Both the position numbers and the translations under genes were made by a program. From the NCBI GenBank assembly GCA_003450555.1, contig DMFQ01000072.1, forward strand, positions 1-7,106: a stretch of 7,106 bases of DNA, read 5' to 3'. Within the stretch, counting starts at the first letter, position 1, and every line of letters begins with the position of its first letter. The stretch is from Ktedonobacter sp. Lineage in GTDB: Bacteria; Chloroflexota; Ktedonobacteria; Ktedonobacterales; Ktedonobacteraceae. Of the stretch, positions 6,583 through 7,106 are shown in pieces. Below the pieces are notes generated by a model. That model made no database searches. It saw only the letters and a program-made list of their open reading frames with translations, and was not told the DNA's origin.

Positions 6583-6605
6583 GATTAAAGTATTTATCTT
6601 TAATC
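6583..6605. promoter_or_regulatory. AT-rich 23-bp dyad upstream of the second ABM gene
   Basis: GATTAAAG (6583-6590) and CTTTAATC (6598-6605) are perfect inverted 8-bp arms around a 7-bp spacer. A TAATAT at 6576-6581, just upstream, could be part of a -10 region, but I see no well-spaced -35 box. The dyad could be an operator near a transcription start or a weak mRNA hairpin in the leader; neither is established. Confidence 0.3.
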
Positions 6606-6674
6606 GAAGGATGCAGTTTGAGAAGGTACATTTCCAATTCTCTGACCTGCCATCTGAAAGAGAGCACAAAAACG

Positions 6675-7049
6675 ATGCAAACATTGAAATCAAAGCAAAT
6701 GATCATTGTTGCTGATGATGATGATGATGGACATTCTACTATTACAGAAGTGGTGAAATTACCTGTCAAACCAGAAAATCTACAACGTATGATGGGCTAT
6801 GTGCAAGAATGGCATGAAACTATTATTCCTGCCCTTCCTGGCTTCCAGGGAGCAGCGCTTCTGAGTAGCCTTGCTGGTGCAGTACTTGTCTATGCAAACT
6901 GGAGTAGCAAAGAAGCAGTTGAGGCTGCAATTCATGACCCACGTATGGGCAAGTACTTTGAAGGGCTTTATCCTATGCTTGCAGGCCAACCAGAGGTGCA
7001 TTTCTGCTCAGTAGGAATGATAGTGAAGGCGGAACAGGCTTCCTCCTAA
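6675..7049 (+). CDS. Second ABM-domain (ferredoxin-like fold) protein
   Basis: With ATG 6675 this is a 124-residue protein with an ABM-type dimeric alpha/beta-barrel domain at about 22-117: STITEVVKLPVKPENLQRMMGYVQEW, IIPALPGFQGAALLSS, and LVYANWSSKEAVEAAI. It shares the ALPGF turn and the layout of the ABM protein at 2072-2410, but the Asn four residues before the conserved Trp (Trp76) is replaced by Val72, so it lacks the NxxxW pair of anthrone oxygenases. The first 20 residues include five Asp residues from a GAT repeat. GAAAGAGAG (6656-6664) lies 10 nt before the ATG. An in-frame TTG at 6618 has GAAGG at good spacing and would add 19 residues that lie outside the domain; I prefer the ATG. 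It is separated from the operon by the membrane protein and the 70-bp inverted repeat. A monooxygenase, isomerase or non-catalytic role are all possible. Confidence 0.75.
   Translation: MQTLKSKQMIIVADDDDDGHSTITEVVKLPVKPENLQRMMGYVQEWHETIIPALPGFQGAALLSSLAGAVLVYANWSSKEAVEAAIHDPRMGKYFEGLYPMLAGQPEVHFCSVGMIVKAEQASS
6714..6728 (+). repeat. Trinucleotide microsatellite (GAT)5 inside the second ABM gene
   Basis: Five consecutive GAT codons give five Asp residues (14-18 of the protein) before the ABM domain. Gain or loss of whole units would change only the acidic linker and keep the frame, so it may vary between strains. It is short enough to be fixed by chance. Confidence 0.6.
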
Positions 7050-7092
7050 TAGAGAGTAAGAACTTACAAGAATGAGTTTCCTGGTTCGCTGC

Positions 7093-7106
7093 AGTTGCTA
7101 GCAACT
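7093..7106. repeat. Perfect 14-bp palindrome at the window edge
   Basis: AGTTGCTAGCAACT reads the same on both strands and ends exactly at the last base, so its full extent is unknown. It lies 43 bp after the second ABM gene. It could be a regulatory dyad or part of a longer structure. The rest of 7050-7106 holds no gene that I can see: ATG 7072 meets a stop after nine codons. Confidence 0.4.

Noticed and set aside
6611..6715. A 34-codon ORF starting at ATG 6611
   Set aside because: The GAAGG is directly against the ATG with no spacing, the peptide is unlike known proteins, and it overlaps the ABM start in another frame.
2..7106. CRISPR arrays, tRNA or rRNA genes, or a full insertion sequence with transposase
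   Set aside because: I saw no regularly spaced repeats, cloverleaf-like segments, rRNA motifs or transposase-like protein in the window.

Overview
The window reads as part of a secondary-metabolism gene cluster for an aromatic (type II-style) polyketide. Every gene is on the + strand. The organism is inferred, not proven: moderate GC, actinomycete-like tailoring enzymes, an F420-type luciferase-like oxidoreductase, and a membrane protein with a coiled-coil/HAMP-like tail of a kind I associate with Ktedonobacteria (Chloroflexota). No rRNA or other marker gene is present to confirm this.

Positions 2-5133 look like one operon of six tightly spaced genes. It opens with the C-terminal part of an MBL-fold metallo-hydrolase, cut by the window edge. 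Next come a TcmN/WhiE-ORFVI-type SRPBCC aromatase/cyclase and an O-methyltransferase. The two enzymes together resemble the two halves of the fused protein TcmN, here as separate adjacent genes with a GC-rich hairpin between them. They are followed by an ActVA-Orf6/TcmH-like antibiotic-biosynthesis monooxygenase (ABM), a divergent CocE/NonD-type alpha/beta hydrolase, and an LLM-class F420-dependent oxidoreductase. Gaps are 11 to 75 nt and most starts have a purine-rich ribosome binding site. A plausible scheme is folding and aromatisation of a polyketide chain by the cyclase and perhaps the MBL protein, O-methylation, oxidation of an anthrone-like ring by the ABM protein, and a redox or hydrolytic step by the last two. 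The ketosynthase, chain-length factor and ACP are not in the window and would be expected upstream.

Positions 5192-6418 encode a six-helix membrane protein ending in a coiled coil and a HAMP-like segment but no recognisable output domain. One base would separate its stop codon from nothing: a 70-bp structure with perfect 22-bp inverted arms begins at the very next position (6419-6488) and looks like a miniature transposable element or a strong RNA hairpin.

Positions 6489-6674 are an AT-rich regulatory gap with an 11-bp-period direct repeat and a separate dyad. A second, shorter-motif ABM-domain gene follows (6675-7049). The last 57 bases hold no gene that I can see, only a palindrome running into the window edge.
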